Source: Ascidia mentula (lineage: Eukaryota; Chordata; Ascidiacea; Phlebobranchia; Ascidiidae). From it: a stretch of DNA of 64,000 bases. How positions within the stretch are numbered: position 1 is the stretch's first letter; the number at the start of each line of letters is the position of its first letter. The stretch is taken from the NCBI GenBank assembly GCA_947561715.1, contig OX387199.1, forward strand, positions 6,081,001-6,145,000, given 5' to 3'. Positions 1-11,700 of the stretch are shown here, in pieces. Both the position numbers and the translations under genes were made by a program. The notes under the pieces are model-generated. The model ran no database searches and was not told the DNA's origin. It was given only the letters and a program-made list of their open reading frames with translations.

Positions 1-3000
1 CAGGATAGAAAGGTGCGCACGTTGTTACCCATAACAATATTTCCAATGAATAATTGGTTTTCAAGGTTCCGAATCAATATTTTAAACGTGGGAAATAGAA
101 CATTTATTGCAAGAGTAACAAGAACAAATCGCAACACAATCGGTAACACGTTCAGAGTTTACTGGTCGGCAAGAACACAACAGAAAGGTTGAGTGTATGA
201 ATGTATCTAAATGAAATAATGGATATCTGTTTGCCAAATTTGTTTTCATCTACAAAATAACTATCACAGACAAAGTAACGACACTCGGAGATGTACAAAA
301 CGCTTCAAGTGCTTCTATTGGGATCCCGATATCAGCGTTTGCACCAACACTCACCAAAACAAGACCCAACACGTATGATGTTTTTGGAAGAGAGGTTTAC
401 ACCTCGCAACTTTACAGACTCCTCGACGAAAACACGTAATTCATACATTAATTGACATGCAAATTCAACCAGCTGTGTTTAATTTTGTCGACTACACTTT
501 GAGTACTTATCATTAAGATTCCAACAAACTATTTAATTTTTTTATGCCACAAAAATACCGAAAGATTTTTATGAAGCGATTTTAATAAAAAATTACAGCA
601 AACACAAAAACGTAAATTCCTATATTGCACAGAAATTTTCCGATAAAGAAAACCACCGCACCACATATTACCATCGAAGTCACGGTGCGATGTGATACCT
701 TTTACATTGATGGCAGCGTTGAACCATTTTATGGCGTAAAAAAGATGTTGGTTTTAGCCAGAAAAATTGTGTCATCCGGAACACCGCTTGAGTTTTTGGT
801 GCGTATATGTAACACAACACCCTTGTCTATTAATCTGTTCTGCAGAGAATATTTTGCTTCTGTAACACAACCATCTCCACTTTAAACATGGCTTCATTAA
901 GCTAAATCTGTAACAACAACAATAATCTTTTCTTGCCAGGCCGCACAACATTGTGCAGCGGGATTAGGTTGCAGTAAACCAGTCAAAGCAGCCATCAACA
1001 CTAACGGAAAAAATAACCAAAAAGCTGTATCGGGTACAACGGTGAACATAAAAGCATACGAGATTCACGGAAAAATTGAGATTATTTTGCAAGTAAGCAA
1101 ACAATGCGGATGATGATGATGTTATAAAAAGTCATTAATATTTTCACCTTTTACATGTACAAGTGTTTTAATTGTCGTTTATATGTCGTGTTGTCTCCGC
1201 CGTCATCATGCTTACAAAGAAGCTCCATGTCTATTTATTTTAACTTGTTTCTGATTTTTCGTTGTGAATATGCATGCTGCCGAATGATGTCATTTTACTA
1301 GACATAACGCAATTGTATGTGCTTAAAATGATCATTTTTATCAAAAGCAATGCGGAGGTTGCTATTTTTTCTTACTTAGTTCAAGCTCAAAATATATTAG
1401 GGATCCAACAGCATGCCTTCCCAAGATGGCGGAGACGGATTTACTGGAGAAAATGGTGCAAGAGGATCCAATGTCATCTGCACACGTATCTTATGTTACA
1501 TACACAGGAAATTTCGTCAAGGTAATGTCTTATCTGGTCTGTTCACTTGACCGAATCACGAAAAAAGTGTACGCTTCGATTTGCGTTTCCTTTCGTCCGA
1601 TACAAAAGCATGAAGTGTTTTAGATGTGAGGCCAACACAGATGGTTGTGCATAAAGCCGAGGAAAAGGCTTTTGAATATTGGTCTGTAAAAAATCTTGAT
1701 AACCATTCCTGTTTAGGCAAAACGTTTAAAAGGTATTAAAAATACTTTTAGGTGGTAAAGGGTCACGTGGCCAACCAGGTGGCAACGGTCGCAAGGGTGG
1801 GGCGTCATTTAATGGAGGAGATGCCGGAAATATCGTGTTTTACGGTAAACATATATCTGGTTCTGTACACTTGACCCAACGTCCAGGAAAGGCAGGGCGC
1901 CCGGGCGAACACGGTTATGGAGGACTTGGCGGGTAAAGTATTCATATAGAAACAGCACATAACTATTTTAAAAAAATACTTTTGGCTTATGAAATAAGTT
2001 TTGCATGGCATATTGTTTAGAAAATTTGGTGCTCCTGGCTGTGGTTGCATGTTTGTGGGAGGTCCATATTGTTTGTGCGTTGAATGTGAGTTGTTAGCAA
2101 GAACTGACTGTCCGCCCAATGTTCCCGTGGGCCCAAGACAGCCTGATGGCAAGGATGGATTTTTAATCTATGACATTCCAACAGTGGTAGGTGACAACAA
2201 AATGGGTTACTTTGAACACACACAGGGGAAACAATTTCTGAAAATGACATGTTTAGACTTACGTAACTATATGTCTCTACAGCTATCCCATTTAAATACA
2301 CGTTGACGAATATAATGGCAAAACAAAGTGGAACAGTTAATCACAGCAACTAAAATATTTCAAAATACACGTTTTTTCTGCTGTGCATCGATAAACACGT
2401 CAGATCAAGTGGTACCATTCAAGATATAACTATTAATTTCTGCTAAGTAGGAAAAAAATAATTAACATCGAGTAATATACGCAGGGAAGTACAGGATCGA
2501 CAGGTGTTACCGATTTGAGAAAAGTCAATTCTCTGAAACAGTGGTTCACTGGTGATGAGGAACTATTATGGATGATAGAAAGAGAAGGAGAAATGCTATT
2601 TCAAAGAAATAACAATGCAGCAGCAAAAGAAAGATTGGGGTTTATTTTAGAAATGGCAAATGATACAAGCTTGGTGCATCGACGGGTAAAACCTAATTGA
2701 ACTTGTCTAGGAATTTACATGAATTTTTTTCACAAAGAATATTCCTCAGTTTGTTACAAAGAACAATTCAACTTGCATTTAACACAAACAAAAATAATTA
2801 TACCAGTTGCACTGATGAGACCTTTTAGGTCGAAACAGTGGCCATCTGTCTGCAGCTTACACAGAAATAATTCTGTTTAGGCCAGGGAAATTACAAGGTA
2901 TATTGAACAAGGGTTTGATTTCTATGGAAATTCGAAATACTACGCTCCAGACAGGTACTGGACATCTTTGCAAAAACGCACAAAGGAACTAATTAACGTT

Positions 3001-5691
3001 GGAAAGCAGTTGGAATCCTCCTATAACAACGTATTAAGTTCTGTAAGTTAAAAAGGCATGTGAAAGTGCAACATATACAGTAAAATAATAATAATAGCCT
3101 ACCCGAACATTTGCAATTTGTTTAATTAATAGTGCGGAAGATTTATAGTCGTATTTTTTTACTTAACAGATTGATCAAAATCTGATCTCATTGACAGTAG
3201 TTTCAAGCATAATGGAAGAAGTATACACGACAAACACACTCACGCTTCAGTTCCGACAACACGAGTTGAAGAAAAAGATGAATTTTTACCGAAAAGCTCT
3301 CAAAAACATTGAACAAACTATGAAGCAGCAGTTGATTATCATCAAACGTTTGGCAAAAGTAGTTTTAGTCGAGGCGGTATGTTTCGTAATTAATTAAAAC
3401 ACAGTAGTTTGGAAACAAAAATATTTTGACGCTTCACTTTCTGATAGACAAATAACCAACAACCAAGCATACTCGAATTTCTTTTTTCAATTGTTGGGAT
3501 ATTTTTGAGTGGTATCAAGAAAGATCCAGTAGCTGTGTCCGAAAAATCAGTCAGCGTAAGATTTTAAATTAATTTTCAAAACATGCATTTCATTTATTTA
3601 TACTTTAATATTACAGTTCATATTAAGTATGAGTAAAAAACATTGTCAACTTCCTTTTATTGGACATCTCCAGGACACCTTGGGATCAAAGTATATCCTT
3701 TTTCTTTCTATTTAAAAGCGTTATACCAAACCTGTCATGTTTTCACAGTCTTCATTTTGCTTTTCATTTCCGAGCAACTTCGAAAAACTTCGATTACAGC
3801 AGCTTGGATGCATCGGCCGTTCCCACAATAATGAAAAGCAATTTAGCTAAAAATAAAGGAAAAATTATTCAAGAACTACATTGTATTTACAAAGAAACCA
3901 GTTCGCAAAACGTAAATCTTCATTTAACTAAATTTAATACATATATTAATAAAACCAGATTTGTTTTGCAATGCAGGCATTAACCCTAGACCGAAATCTC
4001 AATGATTTTTTTCGGGATGGGTCGTTTCGAATTGAAATCATAGAAAAGCTGATTGGCATGGATGCTCAAATGAAAGTACAGAAAAAGACTTGCATTTTTA
4101 CATTTTGTAGTCATATTTTACACGATTTACTTTATGCACAGCAAATTAGTTACAACCAAAAGGTCTTGGAAGAGACACGAAACGTTACGAACGAAAAACA
4201 GGAAGCCGCATTAAAAAACATTCCAATGGAAACGAAATGTTACTGGAGTGACTTGTTATTAAAGTATATTGAATAAAATTTATTTAAAATAAATACAAAG
4301 AATATTCTTTCCAAGTATAACAGAGCGTTTTCTCCGACAGTTTGTATCAATTCGAAACTTTGAGGGACTTTGAGGCACAGGAAATATTTTTGCGCAAATT
4401 TAGTGGCAAGGTATGAGTGTAATACGCATTTCATATTTCAATCAAAACTGTTTGTATTAAGAATTGAAAATTACCGCAGAATGTGGTTTTAAATGCTGGA
4501 AGATTGAACGGAATGTTTCAGTTGCACAGAATCTATCGACGACTGCAAAAACAAAGAAACAAATTTTTAACATATGCGTCTGCATACGCTGGCCCATCTT
4601 CCCATATTTTTATGGCTAATTGGAAAATAACACAGGTACTTCGGTAAAAAATCCTGGTCTACTAAAAATTACTATCCAGACAATTCCAAATGGCAAATTT
4701 AACTATTTACAAGTTATCCCATCCGGCGGTCATCAGCAAACTTCGGTCGACTGGGCGGACCACATTTACTTTGGATATTGATCCTAACGACCCAATGACA
4801 ACACGATGCGGAAACTGTTACAACGGGAGGTTGATCGGACTCTACATAGAAATTATTGGTGACCCGCAGCCCGAAAACGTACCAACTAAGTACGTGATAA
4901 CCGTTACTTAATCAATTAATCTAACGGCAATTCTTGACAGAACTTACGTGCTGGTATCACACCAGGGAGATTCCCAATTTTTGCTTCCTCTTTCGGATGG
5001 TAATATTACTGCGGTAAACTTCCAACAAACTCCGGAAAAAGCAAAATCTGGAAAAATATTGTCGTTTGACTCTTCCCAATTGGTTGCTGATGGGGTTGAC
5101 GACGATCTGGACACAGCACTGGATGACATATTTGCTGACCATGTATAGCAAAGTTCCCGCCGATGTTTCCATCTTAAACACCTTACTTGTTTTTGACAGG
5201 AGTACCAATATTGCCAACACGACGCCGCAAACTTCGCTGGAGCGAAACCTTGCAAAAGTCCATACGCAACATACATCTTAACTGTACCCAGATCCAATAA
5301 CTACGTTTGCCCAGCAGACTACAGTGTTTCTGTATCTGGTTACAACTGTCAAAGCTACGACTACTCCAGGTTGGCTACTGGGTGCCTTGAGTTATATGTA
5401 TTAGTTATTGTCTCTAATTCAAACGAAAACACACAATGTTAACCAATGTTCATACGTACTTTAAATAATATTTATTAGAGAATACTTGCATCGCTTTATC
5501 AATTTTGTACTTAAGGTTGAACGAAATAAGAATTTATGCAAAGGTTAGATCTTGGAGCAACTACCCACCTGACCCAAGAGCTGCAAGGTAATTTTTGGAG
5601 AAAACGTTTATCCCATATCATTAATTATAAACGCCAAATATTTTGTTGCAGACGATTGACCAAAAAACAACGTCGACGTCAATTAGGATGA
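1..5691 (+). CDS. Gene A: large secreted H-type-lectin/Gly-rich family protein (F type), 5' end missing
   Basis: Multi-exon gene, numbered on the 24-exon plan of its complete relatives. Exon 2 tail 1-12; exon 3 66-187; 4 270-435; 5 633-798; 6 940-1092; 7 1401-1521; 8 1752-1932; 9 2021-2186; 10 2485-2685; 11 2881-3042; 12 3170-3376; 13 3448-3555; 14 3617-3690; 15 3749-3911; 16 3977-4075; 17 4142-4263; 18 4341-4410; 19 4480-4635; 20 4714-4889; 21 4941-5142; 22 5200-5369; 23 5516-5587; 24 5652-5691 with TGA. All introns are GT-AG and the frame stays open for 1035 residues. Exon 3 is the second half of an H-type-lectin-like domain; exons 7-9 are glycine-rich; exon 12 is a predicted coiled coil; the tail RRLTKKQRRRQLG is basic. 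Exon 18 lacks 54 bases that every relative has, an in-frame loss of 18 residues. The signal exon and most of exon 2 lie outside the window. Function unknown; secretion is inferred from relatives. Confidence 0.8.
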
Positions 5692-7546
5692 CAACTAGTG
5701 CTCGAAGCGATTTAACAAATCTGTATAATTTCTCAATTTTTTAACAATGTTTAAATGACTAATATAGTTTTGTATATAAAAAAGAATCCATGAAACAAAA
5801 TTCGAATATTACAATCAAATCCCTACTCAGTTTTTGTGCAACTTCACTTGGAAAATCTCATCTTAATAAATGTGTCTCGTTTGCTTGCGATGAAATCGGT
5901 ACAATAGTTAAGGAATTCTTAAAGTAATGGAGGCGTTTGTCGTATTCGTAACATTTATCCAAAAATAATAGAACTACAACCTTAAGATTATAGCTAACAT
6001 TGTCATCTTTGTGAGCGCCATTGTTCATTCACTTATATTTTGTTATGGTTTTCTGTGTAGGAAAAAGCACTAAATGTTTGTAGTGATTTCTCTTGTATCT
6101 GGATTTGGTTCTCTTGTTCGTTATATTGTTTAATTGCAGTTGTTACCTTTGAGCATGTTTACCATCTTTCTTTGACTATATCAGTGCCATAACCACAAAT
6201 CATGTAGTTCTTTTTATGCTTAATTAACTTGCTTAATTTAGGCGAAACCGAAAATTGTTGTGTGGAAACAATGTCAGTGGCTCGGTAAAGAGCAGTTATA
6301 CAGCCAGTGTGCACAGCATGTTCCATTTACGCATTTCTATGTTCATCAACAAATAGAAACAGAGGCGTGGGAATGTCGCCTGTAGTCGTTTACTTAGTTA
6401 GATGCAAACGAGCTCTGATTCATTCTTCCCAACATTGACAGGATTTGATTTGCTTCATCTGTGACTGAAACTTTCGATCGTATAACAGTTTACCATCAAA
6501 CATTAACAACACATGTAGGTAGTATGCTTAGATGTCGAGGTTGTTAAAATATTGGATTTAACGGTCAAGAAAACTCACGTCTGGTAAAAACAATATACCG
6601 ACAGATCAGCCCTATCTTTTCAGAAATCCAAAATTTCACGCAAACACTGATTGATGGTCAGGGTCAGTGCAATCTTTAATTTCGAAATAACACCGAAATA
6701 TAAATTTAGCCAAATTGGCATCGTCAGTTTATGTACTTTCAAAATCCATTTAAAAAGATACAGACACTCACAAAAATGCAAAAAATTTAAAGGCAGGTTG
6801 TCTTGGCCCATACTGTTTAACTGCGAAAACCGCGAGTCACTGCGTATCACCTGCCGCTAGTTATATTTAACGAAGCGCAACACCTCGATTACTAGTCACC
6901 CCTTGTATCTGCGTGTCAACAACAGACGCGTCGCCTTATGTGGGGGAAATTGTTCTTATCCCAGACGCGTTGGACGGGAGGAGTAAATGTAGCATTCTAA
7001 CTCTATGAAAGAGCAAAGTTAAACTGGTGAATAGTTCATGGCAGGTTTTCTCTAAACATAACACTACTTGGTTAGATATTGTACAATTTCTGTTACAATT
7101 TAAAGAAACACTTTATGTATAGTCGGGACATTACGGCTAAACCAGTATTTGCACTTGGGAAATGGAATGGTAAACATAATAAAAAAGTGTACGAGGCACT
7201 GCTACAGAGAGGGCAACGGGAGCTTTTTGCAGTCTGTGTGACTGAAGCGATTTATTACACCAGTGTGGCGCAATGTCGTTGAGGAGAAAGGAACAATTTT
7301 AGAAAAAACTAACAAGTCTCGGTTGCAATCCAGGCAATCTGACACCTAAGTGCGTTCAACCTTGGCATAACATTTTGACACAAAGTCGTTAAAGCTAAAA
7401 ATGTCTCAGTTTAAATAAGTCATATGATTTGGTGCCGTAAACAGCAGTGTTATTTGAATTATTCCAGCTTCAAGACCAACAACAGATAGAGATTTTTAAG
7501 ATTAATGTAATATTCCTTCACCTGTAACAGTCAAGGATATCTGATA
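5692..7546. other. Intergenic region between A and B
   Basis: No gene is recognised. After the A poly(A) site the sequence is a diverged inverted copy of the F-to-E spacer (about 30,030-31,900) and, more weakly, of the G-to-F spacer (38,011-40,640). Shared blocks include the stretch near 6,240-6,420 and the 6,640-7,000 block. The spacer was therefore duplicated together with the gene pair and probably holds the promoter of the downstream gene. The small open frames here are short and not conserved as protein. Confidence 0.6.
5865..5870 (+). terminator. Poly(A) signal of gene A
   Basis: AATAAA lies 174 bases after the stop codon of gene A, followed by a TG-rich stretch. In gene F the matching site reads TATAAA. 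Confidence 0.55.
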
Positions 7547-8616
7547 ATGCAGTGGTTACTCCTAATTGCGTGTTACTTCTTGCTGAACGTTGGATGGTGT
7601 AAAGTTGAGACAGGTACAGACTCTACATTTTTGTGTCTGTTCGATTACTGCATAATAAAATGCATGTATCTCATTTAGTTTCTCTTTCGTGCAGGAAGTT
7701 GCATTTTAAAAACAGATTTCCTTGGAACAAAACAACGATATGAATTCCAAAAAATGTTTTCAGACCCCCCTGTTGTTTACACATGGGCTAGAGGACATGC
7801 AGCAGAAAGGTATTTGACGCTTGGTAGATTATGCGACATTTAATTTATGGAGAAAAAGTTTTGATCGTCGATATGTGAAATAATGCTGTTTTAGATTTCA
7901 GGTGGAGGTCCAGGAGATAAAGAACGATCACTTTTTTGCAACAATTATGAGAAAAAGACAAAATCAGTAACTCAATGAGGTTTTATTGGACTGTTAGAGA
8001 TAATGTAAAAGGTTTGTATTTATTGAAACAAAACTTAATATTAATTAATACATAAATGTTGCAGCATAACTGAGCTATGTTAAATAGACAAACAAACTGT
8101 TCTCGGTGACGCTAAAAGCAGCAAAAATGTTTCAATGGGAGAACCGATGGCAGCATTTGCACCAACTCTTACCGAAACATCTACTGACGTTTACGACGTC
8201 TTTGGAAGAGACGTTTATACGTCACAACTCTACCGACTCCTCGACGAAAACACGTAATCATAGGACTTTAACCGACACACACAAAGTTCAACAGTACAAT
8301 AGTCAAGGTGTTTGTAGGAATGGTTCGGATTGTCAACACCAATACCATAAATGAAGACAAATATCTTTTAATTTTGTATTTTTTGAAAGCATGTATTATT
8401 GCATGCTGAAAATAATTGTAGTAAACTCATCAGTGCCTTTACTTCTGCAGAATTTTTCCAGTATATCAAATTATTTTACAACAAATGACAATTCCAGTCC
8501 ATGTACTTTGTGACACTTTTTACATCGATGGCAGCGTGGAGCCATTTTACGACTTCCTAAAGATCAGCATTCGAGCAAGGGAAGTAGTTTCGGATGTAAC
8601 GGCGCTTGTTTAAAAG
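7547..8616 (+). pseudogene. Gene B: truncated E-type copy, exons 1-5 only
   Basis: Exons: 1 7547-7613 (signal peptide, MQWLLLIACYFLLNVGWC); 2 7695-7809; 3 7895-8011; 4 8088-8253; 5 8451-8616. Exons 2-3 are the H-type-lectin-like domain (DPPVVYTWARG, then FQVEVQEI). Compared with gene E, exon 3 has lost five bases and shifts frame, and exon 5 ends with an in-frame TAA just before its donor. Exons 1-4 and the start of exon 5 resemble gene E; from about 8,550 exon 5 and its intron resemble gene I instead, so the copy is a mosaic. The intron stops at about 8,742, where opposite-strand gene C begins. A piece like its exon 6 lies at 55,510-55,638. Confidence 0.75.
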
Positions 8617-8735
8617 GTTGGTTTTATAGAGACAATAACGTAGCGGACGAGTGGTTAACGAGGTGGTGGGATTGTGTGTGGCTTCATGCTGCCTTTTATA
8701 CATTGTTTGAACAGCTCCAGTTTGCCTCGTTAATC

Positions 8736-8752
8736 ATACCCTATGTAATGGT
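8736..8752. other. Left inversion junction (intron 5 of B to exon 20 of C)
   Basis: Plus-strand sequence up to about 8,742 follows intron 5 of gene I. From about 8,745 onward the minus strand reads exon 20 of a K-type gene (HPAVINKLRST). The switch falls in a few bases both partners share (GTAAT). The matching second half of the exon and the matching second half of the intron are found together at 55,655-55,665, so the two junctions are reciprocal. Confidence 0.7.
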
Positions 8753-11700
8753 CGTTTGTTCAGTTGATCGAAGTTTGTTAATGACGGCGGGGTGAGTGGT
8801 CTAATCAGTTATAAAATATTGCACGGACTATAATAGGGTATTGGTGATGGATAGTTCTTAAGGCAAGTCTCGGAGGTTAAGATTTACCTCCAAAAATTCC
8901 CAGTAAGCGTGAAAAATGTGAGAAGAAGGCCCGGCGTAGGCAGCCGCGTAGTTCATGAAGTTGTTCCTGTCTCTCTGAAGCTGAAGGAAGATTTGATTCA
9001 ACTGGAATATTCCATTCAGGCTCCCAGAATTCAAAATCACATTCTGTGAGAAATTATTAGTTGTGGAGTTCGTTTCTCTTAACTTCGGTTTGCTCGCATT
9101 TATTTACCTTCGAACTAAATGAACGTGAGAATTTTCTTAATGCATCAAAATTCCATAAGCTTTCGAACTGGTAAGATTTGGAGAGTTCATATATGGAGTT
9201 CATAATAGCATTTTCCTGTTGCTGGTACAAGCTGGTTTTGAAGGGTTCGAGTTAAACAGTGCAGTTAAGTTCAGTAAGTTCGGCAGTATATAATTTGCAC
9301 CCACTTGAGCAGCAAATCTGTAAAATAGTGTCTGGAATCTATATTGATGTTGTTACTAGCAGCCAGCAATGTTCGATTTGCTAAATTTTGCGTTTCCATT
9401 AAAATATATTGATCGTGTTGTAGTTCCTAAAAAGCGTTTAGTTTATTAACCCTTGCTAAGTAATCATACTTGAGTATTAACCCACTTTAATTTGAGCTCC
9501 AATGTTCATCAGTTTTCCTATGAGATCAATTCGGAAAGCTCCGTCTCGAAAATAATCATTCAGAACACGATCCAGTGTCAAAGCCTAAATATAGTGATAA
9601 ATAACCAGCAAGAATTTATTGGTGAGTGACCGAGAAGGCGATTGTTACGTTTTCCGAGCTTGTTTCCTCAAACACGCAATGAAGTTCCTGAATGATCTTT
9701 CCTCTGTTCTTTGCCAAATTGCTTTTCATTATGACCGGAACAGCCGATGCATTCAAAGTGTTGTAATCAAAATTATCGGCGATTGCTCGCGCGTCAAACG
9801 CAAACTGGAGGCTTGACAGCATCATGAAACATTTTATTGGATTTATTGCTAATAAGACTAATTAAGAATGGAAACATACTTTGTTTTCAATAAGTCTTGC
9901 AGTTGCTCAATTACGGGAAGTTCGCAATTTCTTTGCTTCATCATGGAGATGAACTAGTGATAAAGTTAACTTTGGAAAGTGCTCAAAAATGAAACTGACG
10001 CATTTCTTACCGCGACTGATTTATCGTAGACAGCAATTGGACTTTTTGCCCCAACACTAATGACAATTCCCACAATCGACGTAAGAAAATCCCACAAATC
10101 GATTTTTTGGTTGTTTCGCTGTAAAATTAACCGAATTGTTGTGCATTGTTACATATTTTTCAATGAATAAACTTACAGCCTCTACAAGAACAACATTGGT
10201 TAGGTTCTGGATCTGAGACATTTGTTGTTTCATCGTCAACTCGATGTGTTTTAGAGCTTCCAAGTAGAGCGTGGTTTTACTCCTTAACTCGTTTTTCCTC
10301 AAGGCAAGCTTTTGTGTACTTGTCAAAACAACCGTATTAACAATACTAAAAACCGATCTCGCGGAATCCAGGCTTCCTGTAAGCTGAAATTACGTAAGGT
10401 TACGTTTTAAGTGGGCTCAAGAAAAAATACTTTTTGCAACTGTTGTTTTGTTCTGGCACACAGTTATGCTTATTTTTCCATTTAAAATCTTAATAATTGA
10501 ATGTTGCTACGGCAGTATGTCTAAATTTGCAATTTTTTTACCGGTTGCCGCCCAATAATATTAACCTAAAAGCTAGTTTATGTCTTACCGATCTGAAAAT
10601 GGTGTTATGCGTGGTTTCCAAGCTTTGTCCTACTTGTAGTAGGTTTTGCGTGCGTTGTTGCAAGTACGTCCAATCCTTGTCAGGAGCGTATCTTTCCGAA
10701 TTTCCATAAAAGTCGAATCCTTGCTCTATATATCTTAAAATTTCCTTGGCCTGTAGAGTTTTAAACAAATGAAGTGAGAAAAGGTTCTTTAACTGTTTCT
10801 TTTTTTGCAAACGGGACGTCAAAAATAAATTGGCGCCAGAAAATCGATGCACGGTTTTGATTACAGGAATGTTAATTTTTTTTAATATTGTTTCTGAGTT
10901 AACTTTATGAATAGGTTATAATCAACCTTTGGATGCAACAATAGGGGTAAAATGTAAACAACAATATTGATTGTAGGCTATTTCACGCCACCGAACAAAT
11001 GATCAGTAGAACGCCTATACCTGAATGTAAACCGAACTTGATGGATTTGCCACATCCACAATAAATTCAAATATTGGCTTGGCTTCATTGTTGTTATTTC
11101 GCTTGAAAAGCATTTCTCCTTCTCTTTCTATCATCCACAAGAGTTCGCTGTCACCACTAAACCATTGGCTCACGGAGTGGACTATTCTTAGATTACTGGC
11201 CCCTGTTGAACCATGCTGACCCTGTATCGCAAATTTGAAATAAGGAAGCTATATTCAATGATAAATAAATTAATTGTCCGGTGTTGCAAGTTTTCTAATT
11301 TAAACAGAAACAAAATGTGTCAGTAACTTACCACTTCGGGAATACCATGCACAAAAAAACCATCATATCCGTCGGGGCCGCGTGAACCAATAGGGCCCTT
11401 TGCGGATTGACACGCTGGTATGCTTAGGAACGGCAACAAAACATGAGTAGGCTTAAAACATAGGCATCCACAACCTCCATTTCCACCCGGCCTGCAATTA
11501 CATGTGATGTAGTGACCTGAAAACATCTTTAACTGGTAAAATAAGACGAATAAATAAAACGATTTTTCTGAATGGTCTTTGAAGGCTCGCACTCTTCTAA
11601 AATGCCATTGGATTTTTATAAATTTTGGAGCGCAAATGAATTTCTGTATCCAACCTCACGTGAAGCCTGTGGGTGTGAAAATATTGGGAAGGATGATGGA

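Larger units (their letters stand above)
1..8550 (+). repeat. Duplicated A-B unit, inverted match to F-E unit
   Basis: Gene A, the spacer and exons 1-5 of B match, in opposite orientation, gene F, the F-to-E spacer and exons 1-5 of gene E (about 28,980-37,630). The match covers exons, introns and spacer, so a two-gene block was copied. Similarity to E ends inside exon 5 of B. Confidence 0.7.

Noticed and set aside
1752-2186. Collagen gene
   Set aside because: The glycine-rich exons do not keep a strict G-X-Y triplet over any length. They are short GG-rich repeats with Cys clusters, so true collagen is not supported.
4944-5297. 117-codon minus-strand open frame, repeated at 32,335-32,688 and 41,033-41,389
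   Set aside because: It lies antisense to exons 21-22 of genes A, F and G and stays open only because those exons are conserved.
8858-9040. Single-exon small proteins from individual open frames
   Set aside because: Each frame is one exon of a 24-exon gene with GT-AG borders and matching phases. They are not separate genes.
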